A stretch of 64,000 bases of DNA from Chryseobacterium indologenes (GTDB lineage: Bacteria > Bacteroidota > Bacteroidia > Flavobacteriales > Weeksellaceae), in NCBI RefSeq assembly GCF_018362995.1, contig NZ_CP074372.1, positions 3,534,001 through 3,598,000 of the forward strand, written 5' to 3'. Positions 17,412-26,522 of this stretch are shown one piece after another. Under the pieces are notes generated by a model. The model worked only from the letters and a program-made list of their open reading frames with translations. It did not search any database and was not told the DNA's origin. How positions within the stretch are numbered: the first letter of the stretch is position 1; each line of letters begins with the position of its first letter. Made by a program: the position numbers and the translations under genes.

Positions 17412-20400
17412 TTATTTTTCTACTCTGTTTCTTACTTTAGTGTGATAGAACACGTTTGGTTTTGTTCCGATCTCCTCAAGTAAATAATATCTTCTGTTAG
17501 ATGCATATTGCTCTCTAATTGCAGAATCTTTATCATTCATGTCTCCAAATGTCATTGCTCCTGTAGAACAAGCTTTAGAACAAGCAGTCTGGAATTCTCC
17601 ATCCTTCACTTTTCTTCCCTCCTTCTTAGCCTCAAGAATAGTATTCTGAGTCATTTGGATACACATTGAACATTTCTCCATTACCCCTCTAGTTCTTACA
17701 ACTACATCCGGGTTAAGTACCATTCTTCCTAAATCGTTGTTCATGTTGAAATCGAACTTGTCATTTAGGTTATAAGTAAACCAGTTGAAACGTCTTACTT
17801 TGTACGGACAGTTGTTTGCACAATATCTTGTACCGATACATCTGTTGTAAGCCATATGGTTTTGACCTTGCTTACCGTGTGAAGTAGCCGCTACCGGACA
17901 TACAGTTTCACATGGAGCGTGGTTACAGTGCTGACACATTACAGGCTGGAAGATTACATCCGGGTTGTCTGCAGGGTGGTTTAATGCACCTCCGTCTCCA
18001 AAAGCAGTACCATACAATTCAGGTACAGCCATTCCTTCTTTCAATCCTTCGTATACTTCTACTTTTTGTCTTGAAGAATAGTAACGGTCAATTCTTAACC
18101 AGTACATATCTCTTGACATTCTTACCTCTTCTTTACCTACTACAGGAACGTTGTTTTCTGCCTGACAAGCAATAATACATGCTCCACAACCAGTACAAGA
18201 GTTCAAGTCAATAGATAAGTTGAAGTGAGGACCATCTGTATCATCGAAAGCATCCCAAAGGTCGATTTTTCTCGCCGGAAGTGCTCCGCTGATTGTGTGA
18301 TATTCCAAAGGCTTATTCCATCCTTTGTGCTCATCATCAAAAGCAACGTTAATGAATTCAGCTAAAGGAACTTCCTTCGCGATTTCATAACGACCCATTA
18401 ATGTATTTTGAAGCTGGATCCCTGCAAATTCGTGATCTTCTCCTGTTTTTTCGATTTTAACACCTGAAAGAACAAGGTTAGAACCATCAAATAAAGGATA
18501 AGCATTTACACCAGTATCTGCAGTTGCCCCTGAGTTTTTCTTACCATAACCAAGTGCAAGACCTACAGATCCTTCAGCTTGTCCTGGCTGTACAAATACA
18601 GGAACGTTTTCTATTTTTACTCCGTTTACAGTAAGGTTTACAATAGAACCATCCAGCTGCATTCTTGCATTAAGATCGTTGTCAATTGCAAATTTCTCTG
18701 CATCTTTAGAAGAAATTGTAAGGTAGTTATCCCAAGACATTCTTGTAATTGGGTCTGGTAACTCCTGCAGCCAAGGGTTGTTTGACTGAGTACCATCTCC
18801 CATTGAAGTCTTAGTGTATAATACTAATTCTAATTCAGAAGCTTTGAAGTTTCCTAATTCAGCAACAGCCTGTGCACCGTTTCCACCTGTGTAAGATAAA
18901 GTTGTCGTGTTTGTAGAAGCGTTGATACCGTTATACAATGCTTTGTTGAAAGAAGTACCACCTAAAAGTGAAGCAGAGCTTGCTTTTAAATAATCGTAGT
19001 AATTGTTTGCTGCATTGTTTTTACCATTCTTCCAAACCAATAGAGATTCTTCAATCTGTCTTGATTTGTAGATTTTCTGAATAGTAGGCTGCATCAATGA
19101 ATATACTCCTGTCTGTGGTTCGATATCTCCCCAAGACTCTAGCCAGTTAGCTACAGGAATTACAGCTTTCGCTGCTTTGTACATTTCATTTTTCTTATCT
19201 GCTACAGCAACTACGTAAGGAACTTTTGATAAAGATTTTTTGAAATCTTCTCCTTTTGGATGAGAGTAGATAGGGTCTACGTTGTTTGTAACCAATACAC
19301 CAACTTGTCCACCATTTACCCATCCTAGGAATTCCTGGTATCTCGCACCGTTAAATTCTTTAAGGAAGTTTGCTTTACCAGTGAAAGCTACTGAACCTAA
19401 TTTTTGGTTGATTAAGTGTGCTAAAACCTGTGCTCCTTTAGAACCGTCAGCAAAAACAACAGCTTTGCTTCCTTTTGCCTTCAATTCGTTAGCAATTTCA
19501 GTAGCAGTCTTATCAGAAGTACCGCCACCTACGATTGCATTGTAAACTTCAACTAAAGTCTTGTTTACAGCACTTGGTTTTAATCTGTATCTTGAGTCAG
19601 CATTAGCACCAGTTAATGACATGTTAGATTCCACTTGGATGTGTCTCAACATGTTTGCTCCCGGTTTTCTAGCCGCTGCATAAGAAGTTTCTAAGCTTGA
19701 AGCGTTATAGTCTCCTAAGAAATCAGCCTGGAAAGAAACTACCAATTCAGAACCTTTAAGGTCATAAACAGGTAATGCTCTTTGTCCGAATACTTCCTGA
19801 GCTGCATCTAATCCTGCAGAGTAAGGGAAAGCATCATAAGTTACTAATTCAGCTGTAGGATATTTAGCTTTGAATTCAGCGAATAACTTTTTGAAAGTTG
19901 GTGAAGCAAAAGAGTGTGATAAAACCACAATCTTTTTGCCAGACGCTTTAGCTTCTTCCAGACCTTTAATAACAAAACTGTCTACTTTATCGAAAGTTTC
20001 ATCTTTACCGTCCAGTTTAGGCTGCTTTACTTTATCATTATCATAAAGAGAAAGTACACTTGCCTGAGCTCTTGCATTAGTTTTACCTAAATCGCCACCA
20101 GCCGGGTTTGGTTCAATTTTGATGGGTCTACCTTCACGGGTTTTTACTAAAACACTAGCAAAGTCGAAACCGTCAAAATATGTTGAAGCGTAATAATTAG
20201 GGACTCCCGGAATAATATCATGCGGTTTTACCACATAAGGAATCGTTTTGATTACCGGAGCTTCGCAGGCAGCTAATGTAACTGCTGCTGTAGAGAATCC
20301 TAATAATTTCAGGAAATCTCTTCTTGAAGTACTAGATCCGTTTTTCTCAGCATCTCCAAGGAAATCTTCTACCGGAATTTCTTCCTGAAACTCTTTCTGA

Positions 20401-20471
20401 GCCAGCTTATTATTCAAAGCTGGATCTTTAAGTTCATGAATACTTCTGAATTGTATTTTGTTTGAAGCCAT
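17412..20471 (-). CDS. actB: Alternative complex III Fe-S subunit ActB (Tat-exported)
   Basis: 1019 aa, fusion of a molybdopterin-oxidoreductase-like domain with a ferredoxin-like domain, as usual for ActB. The Tat signal is internal near residue 48 (SRRDFLKLLGFS) and is followed by a lipobox-like LAAC. No cysteine/selenocysteine Mo ligand pattern is seen in the first 700 residues, in keeping with a cofactor-free relic. Cluster-binding motifs lie in the last third: CTGCGACIIAC, CQHCNHAPCETVC, CIGTRYCANNCPY, and CSMC...CSKAC, enough for four clusters. Mature protein acts on the periplasmic face between ActC and ActA. Confidence 0.95.
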   Translation of the reverse strand: MASNKIQFRSIHELKDPALNNKLAQKEFQEEIPVEDFLGDAEKNGSSTSRRDFLKLLGFSTAAVTLAACEAPVIKTIPYVVKPHDIIPGVPNYYASTYFDGFDFASVLVKTREGRPIKIEPNPAGGDLGKTNARAQASVLSLYDNDKVKQPKLDGKDETFDKVDSFVIKGLEEAKASGKKIVVLSHSFASPTFKKLFAEFKAKYPTAELVTYDAFPYSAGLDAAQEVFGQRALPVYDLKGSELVVSFQADFLGDYNASSLETSYAAARKPGANMLRHIQVESNMSLTGANADSRYRLKPSAVNKTLVEVYNAIVGGGTSDKTATEIANELKAKGSKAVVFADGSKGAQVLAHLINQKLGSVAFTGKANFLKEFNGARYQEFLGWVNGGQVGVLVTNNVDPIYSHPKGEDFKKSLSKVPYVVAVADKKNEMYKAAKAVIPVANWLESWGDIEPQTGVYSLMQPTIQKIYKSRQIEESLLVWKNGKNNAANNYYDYLKASSASLLGGTSFNKALYNGINASTNTTTLSYTGGNGAQAVAELGNFKASELELVLYTKTSMGDGTQSNNPWLQELPDPITRMSWDNYLTISSKDAEKFAIDNDLNARMQLDGSIVNLTVNGVKIENVPVFVQPGQAEGSVGLALGYGKKNSGATADTGVNAYPLFDGSNLVLSGVKIEKTGEDHEFAGIQLQNTLMGRYEIAKEVPLAEFINVAFDDEHKGWNKPLEYHTISGALPARKIDLWDAFDDTDGPHFNLSIDLNSCTGCGACIIACQAENNVPVVGKEEVRMSRDMYWLRIDRYYSSRQKVEVYEGLKEGMAVPELYGTAFGDGGALNHPADNPDVIFQPVMCQHCNHAPCETVCPVAATSHGKQGQNHMAYNRCIGTRYCANNCPYKVRRFNWFTYNLNDKFDFNMNNDLGRMVLNPDVVVRTRGVMEKCSMCIQMTQNTILEAKKEGRKVKDGEFQTACSKACSTGAMTFGDMNDKDSAIREQYASNRRYYLLEEIGTKPNVFYHTKVRNRVEK

Positions 20472-20494
20472 TTATACTTCTAATTTTTTAGTTA

Positions 20495-21853
20495 TTAATA
20501 ATGACATTTACCACACTCAAGACCTCCAATTGCATCTACAGTGATCTTACCTCCATCTTGTGGATATTGTTTTTTCAACTTGTCGTGTAGATTTTTGAAG
20601 TACTCTTTATTATAACCGTTGTTCATATCAACTTCAGTCGTTCTGTGACACTCGATACACCATCCCATAGTAAAGTCGTTAGCCATTTGAACAACATTCA
20701 TTGTATCAATTTTACCGTGACAAGCTTTACATACAACATCAATTTTGTTGGTAGGATTCTTTTTGTTGAAAGAATTGATGATCGCTTGTTCTCCAGCAAT
20801 TACGTGCTGAGAGTGGTTGAAGTAAACGAAGTCTGGCATGTTGTGGATTCTTGTCCATTCAACCGGTTGTGTTTTTCCTGTGTACTGTTGTTTTGCAGGA
20901 TCCCAACCTGTTGCAGCGTAGATCTTCTGGATTTCTCCGTCATAGAATGCCTTATCTTTTCCTGGCTCCATGTAGTGATCTGCATTGTATTCAGAAATTG
21001 TTCTGTGACAGTTCATACAAACGTTCATAGAAGGGATTTCAGATACCTTTCCGTATTTAGCACTAGAGTGACATAACTGACAGTCAATTTTTTGTTCTCC
21101 GGCGTGAATTTTGTGAGAGAAGTAGATAGGCTGCTCAGGTTTGTACCCTTTGTAAACCCCAATCCACATCAACCAGTTCCATACTCCATAAGCGGCTAAA
21201 ATAGCAAGGATTGCTAATAAACCTTTACCAATGTAGTGGAACTTCTCATACATTTCACTGAAAGAACGAACTCTTGTTTCGTTAAGTCCAGCTAAATCTT
21301 CAGATTGACCCAGCTTTACCAATTGTCTTAGTTTTGCTAAGATCCAAACCAGTAAACCTGCGATCGCTAAAAGTGAAATGATAACAACGTTTGTAGTAGT
21401 TTTGTCTGCAGGTGCTGCCGCAGTAGCGTCAGTTGCAGGAGTTGCTTCCGGCTTTTTCTCTTCCGGAGCCGGAGGATTAGTAGTGAAAGCTAAAATGTCG
21501 TCAATATCCTTATCTGTAAGATTTGGAAAGACCTGCATTTCAGTCTTATTAAACTTTTCAAAAATCTCATTGGCGTATTTATCCCCAGAAGCTCTCAGAG
21601 CTTTGTTGTCTTTGATCCACTTGTGAAGCCAATCTTTGTCTACACCACCTTCTGTCTTTACTCGTTCTACAACCCCCTTTAATGGTGGTCCAACAACTTG
21701 TTTGTCCAGCGCGTGACATGCAGTACAATTCGCTTTGAAAAGTTTCTCTCCGTTTTTAGGATCGCCGTCTTGCCCGTAAAATGAAGCACTGGTTGATAGC
21801 AATAAGCCTATTGCGATCAACGTTTTTTTATAATGCTTTCTCCAACTAATCAT
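20495..21853 (-). CDS. actA: Alternative complex III multiheme cytochrome ActA with extra N-terminal monoheme domain
   Basis: 452 aa, first gene of the operon. Six CXXCH heme sites: one at residues 43-47 (CTACH) within a cytochrome-c-like N-terminal domain (residues ~30-125, with GPPLKGV), and five at 258-262, 279-283, 375-379, 399-403 and 447-451 in the pentaheme domain. Between them lie an Ala/Pro/Glu linker and two membrane helices (about 154-175 and 211-234). A signal peptide starts the protein. Carries electrons from ActB towards ActE. A -7 box lies at 21901-21908. Confidence 0.94.
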   Translation of the reverse strand: MISWRKHYKKTLIAIGLLLSTSASFYGQDGDPKNGEKLFKANCTACHALDKQVVGPPLKGVVERVKTEGGVDKDWLHKWIKDNKALRASGDKYANEIFEKFNKTEMQVFPNLTDKDIDDILAFTTNPPAPEEKKPEATPATDATAAAPADKTTTNVVIISLLAIAGLLVWILAKLRQLVKLGQSEDLAGLNETRVRSFSEMYEKFHYIGKGLLAILAILAAYGVWNWLMWIGVYKGYKPEQPIYFSHKIHAGEQKIDCQLCHSSAKYGKVSEIPSMNVCMNCHRTISEYNADHYMEPGKDKAFYDGEIQKIYAATGWDPAKQQYTGKTQPVEWTRIHNMPDFVYFNHSQHVIAGEQAIINSFNKKNPTNKIDVVCKACHGKIDTMNVVQMANDFTMGWCIECHRTTEVDMNNGYNKEYFKNLHDKLKKQYPQDGGKITVDAIGGLECGKCHY

Positions 21854-21900
21854 TTAAATTATCTTATGTTAGTAAATTATTGAACATTCAATCAATTCGG

Positions 21901-21908
21901 CAAAAATA
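21901..21908 (-). promoter_or_regulatory. -7 box of the act operon
   Basis: TATTTTTG on the minus strand, 47 bases upstream of the actA ATG; no clear TTTG at -33. Confidence 0.45.
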
Positions 21909-21990
21909 ATATTTTTAACAGGAATTTAACGGTATATCGAAAAGGGAAAATATCATTTACGTTTAATTTGTATTGATTCTAAATAACCTG

Positions 21991-22022
21991 TTTGGTATAG
22001 TTTTTTAATTTGTATAAATTTG
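21991..22022 (+). promoter_or_regulatory. Promoter of the SPOR-like gene
   Basis: TTTG (21991-21994), 20-base spacer, TAAATTTG (22015-22022), 15 bases before the ATG at 22038. Near-perfect Bacteroidota promoter. Confidence 0.8.
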
Positions 22023-22037
22023 CGAAAACAAGTTTAA

Positions 22038-22595
22038 ATGAAAAATTTGATTAAAATATTTTCGATATTATCACTATTTGGTTTTTATAATATTGAAGCC
22101 CAGCAAGTTGTTAAAAAAGATACCCTTTCAGGTACAGAACTTGTTATGACAATGGATTCCAAAATAAATGCAGCTTTGGAAGGAATTGAAGGAAAATGTG
22201 CTAAAGTTGCTCCTACAAATTCTTCTAAAGATTCCGGCTCCAATGATAGTGGATTTTCTACAGGGATAAGTACAAAACCTCCTAAAATTTTTGTGCCGAG
22301 CAGAGAGCTTACCAATGCTGAAATTTGTAAGAAAAATCCTAGAATTTTAGGTTTTAAAATTCAGATTACCACTGTGAAAAGTAATGAAGAAGCGAATGAA
22401 GTAAAGTCTTATTTCAGAAAAAGATTTCCTAATCTTAAGGTGGAAACGGATGCTTCTTTAAGACCTAACTATAAGATCCTGGCAGGAAGTTATTTCACAA
22501 AACAAAGTGCAGCGAGCGACCTTTCGAAAATCAAAGAATATTTCAAATCTGCAGTTGCAGTACAGTACAGAATTTTCTGTGCAGAAGCAAAATAG
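22038..22595 (+). CDS. Exported SPOR-like domain protein
   Basis: 185 aa with a signal peptide (cleavage near IEAQ). A Ser/Pro/Gly-rich middle (SSKDSGSNDSGFSTG) links to a C-terminal SPOR-like domain: LGFKIQITTVKSNEEANEVKS ... FPNLKVETDASLRPNYKILAGSYFTKQSAASDL, with the paired alpha-beta repeats typical of SPOR domains that bind denuded septal peptidoglycan. Two cysteines sit near the domain boundaries (CKK and FCAEAK). Monocistronic with its own promoter and terminator. A role in division-site peptidoglycan is inferred from the domain. Confidence 0.8.
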   Translation: MKNLIKIFSILSLFGFYNIEAQQVVKKDTLSGTELVMTMDSKINAALEGIEGKCAKVAPTNSSKDSGSNDSGFSTGISTKPPKIFVPSRELTNAEICKKNPRILGFKIQITTVKSNEEANEVKSYFRKRFPNLKVETDASLRPNYKILAGSYFTKQSAASDLSKIKEYFKSAVAVQYRIFCAEAK

Positions 22596-22620
22596 AATTG
22601 ATTCCTTTCAACATAAAAAC

Positions 22621-22651
22621 AAAAAAGCTGAGAAATTTTCTCAGCTTTTTT
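22621..22651. terminator. Bidirectional terminator
   Basis: 15-base arms AAAAAAGCTGAGAAA / TTTCTCAGCTTTTTT between convergent genes; the minus-strand gene's stop codon overlaps its edge. Confidence 0.9.
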
Positions 22652-23928
22652 TATTGGTAATAAGTTTCCATAAACCAGAAGAACTCTGCCATCCGGAATA
22701 AATTGTTCGCAAGCAGATAAACAAATAGTAAAATCACAGTTAGTGTTAAAACCGACATTATTTTCGGTGACGATCTATAGGCATAAAAAAGCCACCCCAA
22801 AAGAAGCGGATAGACGAAAACAAAATGTCCTCCATAGATGGATGAAGTATGAAGTCCGAACCTCATCCCACAATGGATCACGATGTCAACGAAAAGAGAA
22901 ATGGCAATAATCTGGACCCATTTGTTCTTAAAATTTTTAAAATAACTCCAAATGATTAGGGTTAATAATATGGCAACAAAAAAGTAAGGAAAGACAGATG
23001 AATAAAGATCCATATACAGTCCTTTAAAGTCGAAACCCTTCATATTGTGTTTATCCGAAATAATAAATCCCGGGAAAAGAATGTTGCCACCAAAAAAGAA
23101 AGAGAGTATCATATCCCAGGTCGGCATGGATTCTACATTAGAGAATTTTTCATATTGCTGGTTAGTCTTGGAAAAGATATTCTGATATTTAAAATCGATT
23201 CTGTTCAGATAGAGCAGCACAAAGCAGATAGAAGCAATGCTTATCCTAAGCACAGCATTTCCGAATTTTCTCCAATCCCTGAAAAGGTTTTTTTCAAAAA
23301 GAAGTGGAATGAAAACTTTTACAAAATTGGTAATAGTAAGCCCGCCAATGGTAATTCCTGCAAGCGAAAGAGCTATAGCAGGTGTTTTTTCTTCGTTTCT
23401 GAGTTTTATAGCTGCATAATAATTGTATAATGAGAGCAAAAACAGGGTGTAGGTGAAATTTTCCGGAGTAAAGGACAATATGATATTGGTTGAAAAAACT
23501 CCAAAAAATAAAATGATTAAAACACTTAACCATAACGGGAGGCAGATGATGTTCTTTAGATATTTGAAAACCTGAACAATGTTTAAGCTGATAATAATAT
23601 TGCTGAGCCAAGCCAGTGTAAGCCTGAAGTTGGCATCCATTTTTCCGCCAGAAATGAATAATGAAAGCTCTCTTACCCAGTTGAAAAAATAATAGGATAG
23701 TGGGTGTCTTTCAAAACTTCCTCCTGTCATAAGGATAGATTTGTTATCAAAACTGAAATAAGCATCCCATGGAATTCTGTTGTCAAAAATAATTCTGTAA
23801 TGAAGAGCAATATATGAACCTAAAATTCCATAGCAGATCATAAAAAAGAGAAAAACTGCCAGCTCGGTGTAAGTGGAAGGGAAAATCAGTTTAAAGAAAT
23901 TGATGATTTTTGTTTTGATAAAAGACAC
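22651..23928 (-). CDS. Multispan membrane protein of unknown function (possible GT-C-type glycosyltransferase)
   Basis: 425 aa with about nine to eleven hydrophobic segments and a GTG start (MSFIKTKIINFF). The first extracytoplasmic loop after TM1 has Asp residues (IIFDNRIPWDAYFSFDN), and the overall layout resembles GT-C-type glycosyltransferases, which use acidic residues in that loop; no family signature confirms this. Monocistronic between two terminators. A -7-like TACTTTTG lies 15 bases upstream (23944-23951). Confidence 0.65.
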   Translation of the reverse strand: MSFIKTKIINFFKLIFPSTYTELAVFLFFMICYGILGSYIALHYRIIFDNRIPWDAYFSFDNKSILMTGGSFERHPLSYYFFNWVRELSLFISGGKMDANFRLTLAWLSNIIISLNIVQVFKYLKNIICLPLWLSVLIILFFGVFSTNIILSFTPENFTYTLFLLSLYNYYAAIKLRNEEKTPAIALSLAGITIGGLTITNFVKVFIPLLFEKNLFRDWRKFGNAVLRISIASICFVLLYLNRIDFKYQNIFSKTNQQYEKFSNVESMPTWDMILSFFFGGNILFPGFIISDKHNMKGFDFKGLYMDLYSSVFPYFFVAILLTLIIWSYFKNFKNKWVQIIAISLFVDIVIHCGMRFGLHTSSIYGGHFVFVYPLLLGWLFYAYRSSPKIMSVLTLTVILLFVYLLANNLFRMAEFFWFMETYYQ

Positions 23929-23943
23929 GTGTCAAATTTTTTG

Positions 23944-23951
23944 CAAAAGTA
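23944..23951 (-). promoter_or_regulatory. -7 box for the multispan membrane protein
   Basis: TACTTTTG on the minus strand; a TTTG at 23968-23971 sits 16 bases upstream, a little close, and inside the neighbouring terminator hairpin. Confidence 0.4.
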
Positions 23952-23961
23952 AAATAAAAAA

Positions 23962-23981
23962 AACCACCAAAGCTGGTGGTT
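23962..23981 (-). terminator. Terminator of the T9SS cargo gene
   Basis: AACCACCA / TGGTGGTT hairpin with four-base loop; on the minus strand followed by a long T run. 22 bases after the stop codon of the 24004 gene. Confidence 0.85.
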
Positions 23982-24003
23982 GTAAAAGTTTGTATAAACG
24001 TTG

Positions 24004-24819
24004 TTATTGTTTGATTACTTTTTCTGTTTTTGAAGTTCCATCAGAGAAGTCCACTTTTAATAGATAAACTCCTTTTGGAAGTGAAGAAATATCTAATCTT
24101 TCAGAAGTATTATTGAGTAGTGATTTTCCGCTCGCATCAATTACTGTGGCAGATTTGACTTTTTTATCTGTTTTGATATTAATTTCTCCTTTTGTTGGGT
24201 TAGGATAGATGTTAGTGATATCCTTTACTTTAGCCCCTGCTTCCTGCGTAGCTAGTGTTGCGCTTGATAGAACCTGTACATCATCTATTGAAAGGCTATC
24301 CGCATCATTGGCAACATAGTGGAATCTGAATTTAACATTTGCCTGTCCAGCATATGGTGTTAAGCTAACTGTAACAGCCAATGTTGCATAATCAACAAAT
24401 ACTCCATAGTCTTCTTCAACCCATACCTGAGTCCATGTAGTTCCTCCATCTGTGGAAACCTCTACTTTTAAATCTCCGTTAGGATTGGGATCAACCATGT
24501 ATTCGTATCCTATTTTGGCATTAAACTTTAGCACTGGACTTGTTGTTCCTACTAAGCTGAAAGAAGGACTTGTTAAATGAGCGTCCTGTGCCTGAGCAAT
24601 CCATCCGATACCCGCGGATTTTCCTCCTGTGATATTAAATGTTGCTTGTCCGGTTGCATTGAAGATTGTTGTAGTAAATCCCCAAGGTCTGGATGCTACA
24701 TTTGTGCCTGTTGTCCATCCCGTAGGGGGAAATGTTGTACCTTGGAAAGTCTCTGAGAGAATTTGTGCATTCCCAAATATAAAAGAGACTAAAAACATGA
24801 ATAGTAATTTTGTTTTCAT
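24004..24819 (-). CDS. T9SS-sorted secreted protein with choice-of-anchor/MAM-like domain
   Basis: 271 aa. Signal peptide (near FIFGNAQ), a jelly-roll domain of the 'choice-of-anchor J' type (SETFQGTTFPPTGWT ... DSLSIDDVQVLSS), then a C-terminal type A sorting domain for the type IX secretion system (IYPNPTKGEINIKTD ... LPKGVYLLKVDFSDG...TEKVIKQ). Predicted to be exported across the outer membrane by T9SS and attached or released. No enzymatic domain is present. The broken gene at 37528 has the same architecture. Confidence 0.9.
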   Translation of the reverse strand: MKTKLLFMFLVSFIFGNAQILSETFQGTTFPPTGWTTGTNVASRPWGFTTTIFNATGQATFNITGGKSAGIGWIAQAQDAHLTSPSFSLVGTTSPVLKFNAKIGYEYMVDPNPNGDLKVEVSTDGGTTWTQVWVEEDYGVFVDYATLAVTVSLTPYAGQANVKFRFHYVANDADSLSIDDVQVLSSATLATQEAGAKVKDITNIYPNPTKGEINIKTDKKVKSATVIDASGKSLLNNTSERLDISSLPKGVYLLKVDFSDGTSKTEKVIKQ

Positions 24820-24905
24820 TTGTTTTGGTTTTAAAGTTATTGGTAAATGTAATAAAAAAATGAAAATAATTACTCTTTTTTAGGTTATTTATGAATATTT
24901 ATTAT

Positions 24906-26447
24906 TTACGAACTACATGAAAGTGTGGAACATCCTGCAGTATCATCATAGCCAGATGGCCTTTTGACCGAGAACTCAGGATACAATTCCTGATAAGGAG
25001 ATTCTAAAGCTTTAGTGAGTTTTTCCAGCATTTCTTTTTTACCGTTATTGATCTCTTCAATGCATTCGTAAAGAAGATAGTTTCTTAGGATGAATTTTGG
25101 ATTTGCTTTTTTCATCATACCTAATGAAACCTCTCTTGATATAGAATTTAAACTTAATCTTGCTTCATAGCTCTTAATGAAGTTACTAAGTTTCGACAAC
25201 ATTTCTTCATTTAAAACAATGTAAGAAATCTCTTTGAAATGTTCTTTGATATCAGTTTCCGGAGTCATTTTTTCCAGTTGAGTGAAGAATAGGGTATAGT
25301 CGAGCTGAAGTTCCTGCATTAATCCCTGCCAATTGGTGAAAAAATCCTCATCTTCTTTTTGAAGCTGGCCAAACCCGAATTTTTCACAAAGCATCTTATC
25401 ATGAGCTTTCCAGAAATAAGTTCCAAAGTTATTTAAGGTATCTTCTAAAAACTTTTCATCTTTAATTAGGGGATGAAGCGCATTAGCAAGCTGCCAAAGG
25501 TTCCATTGGGCAATCTGTCCCTGTTTTCCGAATGCATATCTTCTTCCCGGAAGGTCTGTGGTATTGGGGGTGAAATTCAAATCATATTCATCCATCATGG
25601 AGTAAGGTCCGTAATCAATAGTTAACCCCAGGACAGACATATTATCTGTGTTCATCACTCCATGTACAAATCCTACTCTGAACCATTCCACCATTAAGTC
25701 TGCGGTACGGGTACAGATGTTTTCAAAAAAATCTTTGTATTTCTGATTGTCTGATGATGTTATTTCCGGATAATAGTTTTCAATAGTAAAATCGGCAAGT
25801 TCCTGCAGGCTATTGTATTCTCTTTGAGCAGACATCAGTTCAAAATGTCCGAAGCGCAGGAAACTTTCAGCAGTTCTGATGACCACTGCACCTTTTTCAA
25901 GCTGAGGATTTCCACTGTACATAATATCGCGCATTACATCTTCGCCGGTAAAAGCCAGACTAAGTGCTCTTGTTGTAGGAACTCCTAAATGATACATCGC
26001 TTCACTCATCAGATATTCACGTACAGAAGATCTCAATACGGCCCTTCCGTCAGCATGTCTGGAATAGGGAGTTGCTCCGGCTCCTTTCCATTGGATTTCT
26101 GTCTTTTTTCCAGCCTCATTTGTGATTTCACCAGCAAGGATTGCTCTTCCGTCTCCGAGTTGACCTGCCCAGTTTCCAAACTGATGTCCTGCATACGCTG
26201 TAGCATAAGTTTGAACGTTTTCCGGGAGGTTATTTCCGACCAGAAAGTCCAGATCTTTATCTTCAAATTTTCCTAATCCTATTTCTTCGGACAAGACTTC
26301 ATTAAAAGCAATCAATTCAGGTTGACCAAAACCGGCGGGTTTGGTAGTAGAAAATAAAACCTTTGGGGTATTTCTCTGCATGGGGTTGTTTGAAAAATCA
26401 CCTGGGAAATTCTCGATGAAAGGTTGTCTGATGCGTTCGATATTCAT
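24906..26447 (-). CDS. selO: SelO/YdiU family pseudokinase (protein AMPylase)
   Basis: 513 aa. SelO pseudokinases transfer AMP from ATP to Ser/Thr/Tyr of proteins. Visible motifs: AYAGHQFGNWAGQLGDGRAILAGE (glycine-rich ATP site), GAGATPYSRHADGRAVLRSSVREYL, GVMNTDNMSVLGLTIDYGPYSMMDEYD. It keeps the short C-terminal Cys-Ser-Ser end (CSTLSCSS) that in eukaryotic SelO carries the selenocysteine; here it is cysteine. Monocistronic after the pbp1A terminator. The -7 box lies only 5 bases before the ATG, hinting at a very short or absent leader. Confidence 0.93.
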   Translation of the reverse strand: MNIERIRQPFIENFPGDFSNNPMQRNTPKVLFSTTKPAGFGQPELIAFNEVLSEEIGLGKFEDKDLDFLVGNNLPENVQTYATAYAGHQFGNWAGQLGDGRAILAGEITNEAGKKTEIQWKGAGATPYSRHADGRAVLRSSVREYLMSEAMYHLGVPTTRALSLAFTGEDVMRDIMYSGNPQLEKGAVVIRTAESFLRFGHFELMSAQREYNSLQELADFTIENYYPEITSSDNQKYKDFFENICTRTADLMVEWFRVGFVHGVMNTDNMSVLGLTIDYGPYSMMDEYDLNFTPNTTDLPGRRYAFGKQGQIAQWNLWQLANALHPLIKDEKFLEDTLNNFGTYFWKAHDKMLCEKFGFGQLQKEDEDFFTNWQGLMQELQLDYTLFFTQLEKMTPETDIKEHFKEISYIVLNEEMLSKLSNFIKSYEARLSLNSISREVSLGMMKKANPKFILRNYLLYECIEEINNGKKEMLEKLTKALESPYQELYPEFSVKRPSGYDDTAGCSTLSCSS

Positions 26448-26451
26448 ACTT

Positions 26452-26459
26452 CAAAGGTA
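26452..26459 (-). promoter_or_regulatory. -7 box immediately before selO
   Basis: TACCTTTG on the minus strand, 4 bases from the ATG. If used, the message would be nearly leaderless. A TTTG at 26484-26487 is 24 bases upstream, slightly far, and inside the pbp1A terminator. Confidence 0.4.
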
Positions 26460-26474
26460 TTAATTATAAAAGAA

Positions 26475-26502
26475 AAGACCTTCCAAATTATTGAAAGGTC
26501 TT
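26475..26502 (-). terminator. Terminator of the ricT-gldH-pbp1A operon
   Basis: AAGACCTT...AAGGTCTT hairpin (12-base arms with one wobble), followed by TTTCTTTTAT on the minus strand; 20 bases after the PBP1A stop codon. Confidence 0.82.
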
Positions 26503-26522
26503 GTGTATTTATAAAAGAGAAT

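Noticed and set aside
24906..26447. SelO as a selenoprotein
   Set aside because: The C-terminal position is encoded as Cys (CSTLSCSS) and the frame ends at an ordinary stop, as in other bacterial homologues.
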